Of a stretch of DNA of 5,714 nt, positions 4,438-5,714 are shown piece by piece; position 1 is the first letter of the stretch; each line of letters opens with the position of its first letter. Origin of the DNA: CAYLJO01 sp964383905 (GTDB lineage: Bacteria > Acidobacteriota > Blastocatellia > Pyrinomonadales > Pyrinomonadaceae); NCBI GenBank assembly GCA_964383905.1, contig CAYLJO010000318.1, positions 1-5,714 of the forward strand, given 5' to 3'. The notes below the pieces were generated by a model. It was given only the letters and a program-made list of their open reading frames with translations. It had not been told where the DNA came from and made no database searches. The position numbers and the translations under genes are program-made.

Positions 4438-5714
4438 ATGACCAAACACCTAAGAAAATTCACAACGTTGGCATGGTTGTGGCGCAAGCTAACAGCTTGC
4501 GGTCTTTGCAGGGCAGGCAATCGCCAACTAACAGTTTGCGCTACATCTACTGCGGGTTCTCCGGCGGGACAGTTCCGTTGGGGTGTCATTGGCGTGCCGG
4601 CGACGATGGTACTCTTCCTTCTTTCCGCGCAAGCTCAGGATCGCATCATTCCGCCCGTCGGTGGATCGGGGGGCGGTCAGTTCGTTGCCCGCTGCCCGCC
4701 CGGTCAGCTTTTGGGCGGCTTCGAATTGCGCGCCGGCGACGACGTTGATGCGATCCGTCCGCTGTGTCGCACGCCAGCCGTATATGTGAACAAGGTGCAC
4801 GAGAACGGTTACGAATACGAAGTCGTGACGTACGGTGTGAATGGTGACGCGACGGCGGCCACGGGTTGGTACGGAGGCACCGGCGGTGACATTAAGTTTC
4901 TCGTCTGCCCGAGCAACACGCCAATCGTGTCGGCTGTCTACGTGGAAGCCGAAGGAGTGGATACGGTGATCGTCAATCGCATCACTCTGCTTTGCGAGTA
5001 CCTAGACGGCAGCAGGTTACCGACACAGTTTCGAAACGATAACCGGTGGTTCGATCCCCGGTACTCTAGCGCCTACGACCCGGTGGTGAAGACGTTCGAG
5101 GCGCCTAAGAACAGGGAGAATGAAATCAGAGGCACAAGTATCTGCCCGGTCAGCCGGGACAACCTCGCCACGTTCGCCGTCGGCATCAACGGGCGGTCTG
5201 GTAAATGGCTGGATGCAGTGGGCCTCATCTGTGACGAGGCAAAGTTGCCGCCGAAACCGGTCAGCGTCCTCGGCAGGACCAAAGCGCCGCCGCCGACGCC
5301 CGGCGCGACGCCAGCCCCGCCGCTCACCATCTGCCAGATGGCGCGCGCAGCTCGCGCGCGAAACTCACCGACCGCGCCCGCACTCGAAGAAAGGTGTCGC
5401 GCCGCCGGTGCCGCTGGTGAGCCACCACCTGTCAAAACCCTCGGCAGGGTCGAGGCACCGCCGCCCGACACAACGTCCGACGCGACGCCTGGCCCGCCCC
5501 AGTCGATCTGCGACCGTGCACAAGACGCTCGCGCGCGAAACTCACCCGCTGCGCCTGGCCTCGAAGCCCAGTGCCGCACGATCCAGTGGAACGACCAGTT
5601 GAACGATCTTGCCACCAGGGGAGAAGCTATCGCCAATCAGGACCCTCTGACTGTAGAACTCCGCAACCAACAACCGACTGGTCACTTCCGCCGAGGCTTC
5701 GACATCGGCATGGC
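4438..5714 (+). CDS. Copy D: secreted three-unit (VMO-I-like) module protein, 3' end beyond window
   Basis: One frame stays open from ATG 4438 to the window edge (425 codons plus two bases). The first residues (KHL, RKFTT) and the hydrophobic core (VIGVPATMVLFLLSAQAQ, residues 50-67) match copy C's signal peptide. Between them are 36 extra residues, giving an n-region of about 49. The module spans 73-267: C86-C110 (CPPGQLLGGFELRAGDDVDA), C157-C186 (VDTVIVNRITLLC) and C236-C265 (NGRSGKWLDAVGLIC). The loops between units are longer than in B and C, mainly at 111-145 and 188-232. Two ARARNSP motifs follow, C299-C320 and C358-C379, each preceded by an LGR-containing linker and Pro-rich stretch. 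The visible end (about 381-425) has NDLATRGEAIANQDPLTVEL and then RRGFDIGM, possibly the start of another domain, not identified. Copy D has no Ig-like domains. Its function is unknown; it is probably exported if the stretched signal still works. Confidence 0.82.
   Translation, partial: MTKHLRKFTTLAWLWRKLTACGLCRAGNRQLTVCATSTAGSPAGQFRWGVIGVPATMVLFLLSAQAQDRIIPPVGGSGGGQFVARCPPGQLLGGFELRAGDDVDAIRPLCRTPAVYVNKVHENGYEYEVVTYGVNGDATAATGWYGGTGGDIKFLVCPSNTPIVSAVYVEAEGVDTVIVNRITLLCEYLDGSRLPTQFRNDNRWFDPRYSSAYDPVVKTFEAPKNRENEIRGTSICPVSRDNLATFAVGINGRSGKWLDAVGLICDEAKLPPKPVSVLGRTKAPPPTPGATPAPPLTICQMARAARARNSPTAPALEERCRAAGAAGEPPPVKTLGRVEAPPPDTTSDATPGPPQSICDRAQDARARNSPAAPGLEAQCRTIQWNDQLNDLATRGEAIANQDPLTVELRNQQPTGHFRRGFDIGM
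4478..4545. repeat. REP-like double palindrome inside the signal-peptide codons of copy D
   Basis: Two related 19-base palindromes, each with an AAC loop, lie 39 bases apart: CGCAAGCT-AAC-AGCTTGCG (4483-4501, perfect) and CGCCAACT-AAC-AGTTTGCG (4522-4540, one mismatch). They agree at 16 of 19 bases. The outer arms TGTGGCGCAAGCT (4478-4490) and AGTTTGCGCTACA (4533-4545) are also complementary if two G-U pairs are allowed, so the whole element can fold as one long stem or as two hairpins. This is the layout of paired REP elements, which usually sit between genes. Here it is translated, giving RKLTAC and RQLTVC. Confidence 0.7.
5341..5405 (+). repeat. ARARNSP-motif DNA repeat, first copy in D
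   Basis: It differs at 3 of 65 positions from the copies in B and C and continues to match copy C past the end of the block, through GGTGCCGCTGGTGAG. Confidence 0.8.
5518..5582 (+). repeat. ARARNSP-motif DNA repeat, second diverged copy in D
   Basis: It encodes AQDARARNSPAAPGLEAQCR. The protein pattern and the GCGCGCGAAACTCACC core are kept but the rest has diverged, so it is an older duplicate of the motif at 5341-5405. An LGRV-containing Pro-rich linker separates the two. Confidence 0.75.

Noticed and set aside
4466..4581. CGTTGG at 4466-4471 and 4576-4581 as target-site duplication of the REP-like insert
   Set aside because: The repeats are 110 bases apart, not 108, so clean excision between them would not restore the frame. 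A 6-base match is easily chance.
1859..5582. CRISPR array
   Set aside because: The repeated blocks are coding, irregularly spaced and few; there are no spacer-sized unique intervals.
5120..5602. Forward ORF of 160 codons in another frame of copy D
   Set aside because: It is Arg/Ser-rich frame-shadow sequence. The overlapping frame from 4438 carries the conserved cysteines and motifs.
5073..5636. Long reverse-strand ORF of 187 codons opposite the 3' part of copy D
   Set aside because: It mirrors the repeated ARARNSP and Pro-rich segments of copy D. The sense frame is conserved with B and C.

Overview
The window is GC-rich bacterial DNA. Every convincing gene is on the + strand and encodes an exported product. 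The host is most likely a free-living, didermic environmental bacterium. The style (secreted repeat proteins rich in Pro, Gly and Arg, plus REP-like palindromes) would fit a soil Acidobacteriota or a relative, but no phylogenetic marker is present, so this is a weak inference.

The dominant feature is a tandem family of four paralogous genes, here called A to D. They share a module of about 165 residues built from three similar units. Each unit has the pattern GG-x-GG, CP-x-G, a Gly/Asp turn, then D-A/x-I/V-x-x-x-C, so each carries one probable intra-unit disulfide. The pattern closely resembles the three-fold beta-prism of vitelline membrane outer layer protein I (VMO-I/VOMI). That assignment is inferred from motifs only.

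Layout. At 2-241 is the 3' end of copy A, whose module similarity stops at base 127. At 249-782 is a small lipoprotein gene of a different kind. At about 812-1083 is the remnant of the last third of a module, broken by frameshifts and probably the other end of copy A. Copy B (1151-2545) has a signal peptide, the module, a two-cysteine ARARNSP motif, two 18-residue repeats and a beta-rich C-terminal domain. The B-C spacer holds a perfect hairpin and a cluster of short palindromes. Copy C (2717-4330) has a signal peptide, two Ig/FnIII-like domains, the module and the ARARNSP motif, then ends. Copy D (4438 to beyond the window) has a signal peptide carrying a 36-codon in-frame insertion with a REP-like double palindrome, then the module, two ARARNSP motifs and a further C-terminal region cut off by the window edge.

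The genes look like a family of exported, disulfide-stabilised surface or secreted proteins that diversified by tandem duplication, domain gain and loss, and local recombination. No enzyme active site, transporter, regulator or RNA gene was recognised, and no function beyond an extracytoplasmic, possibly binding, role can be supported.
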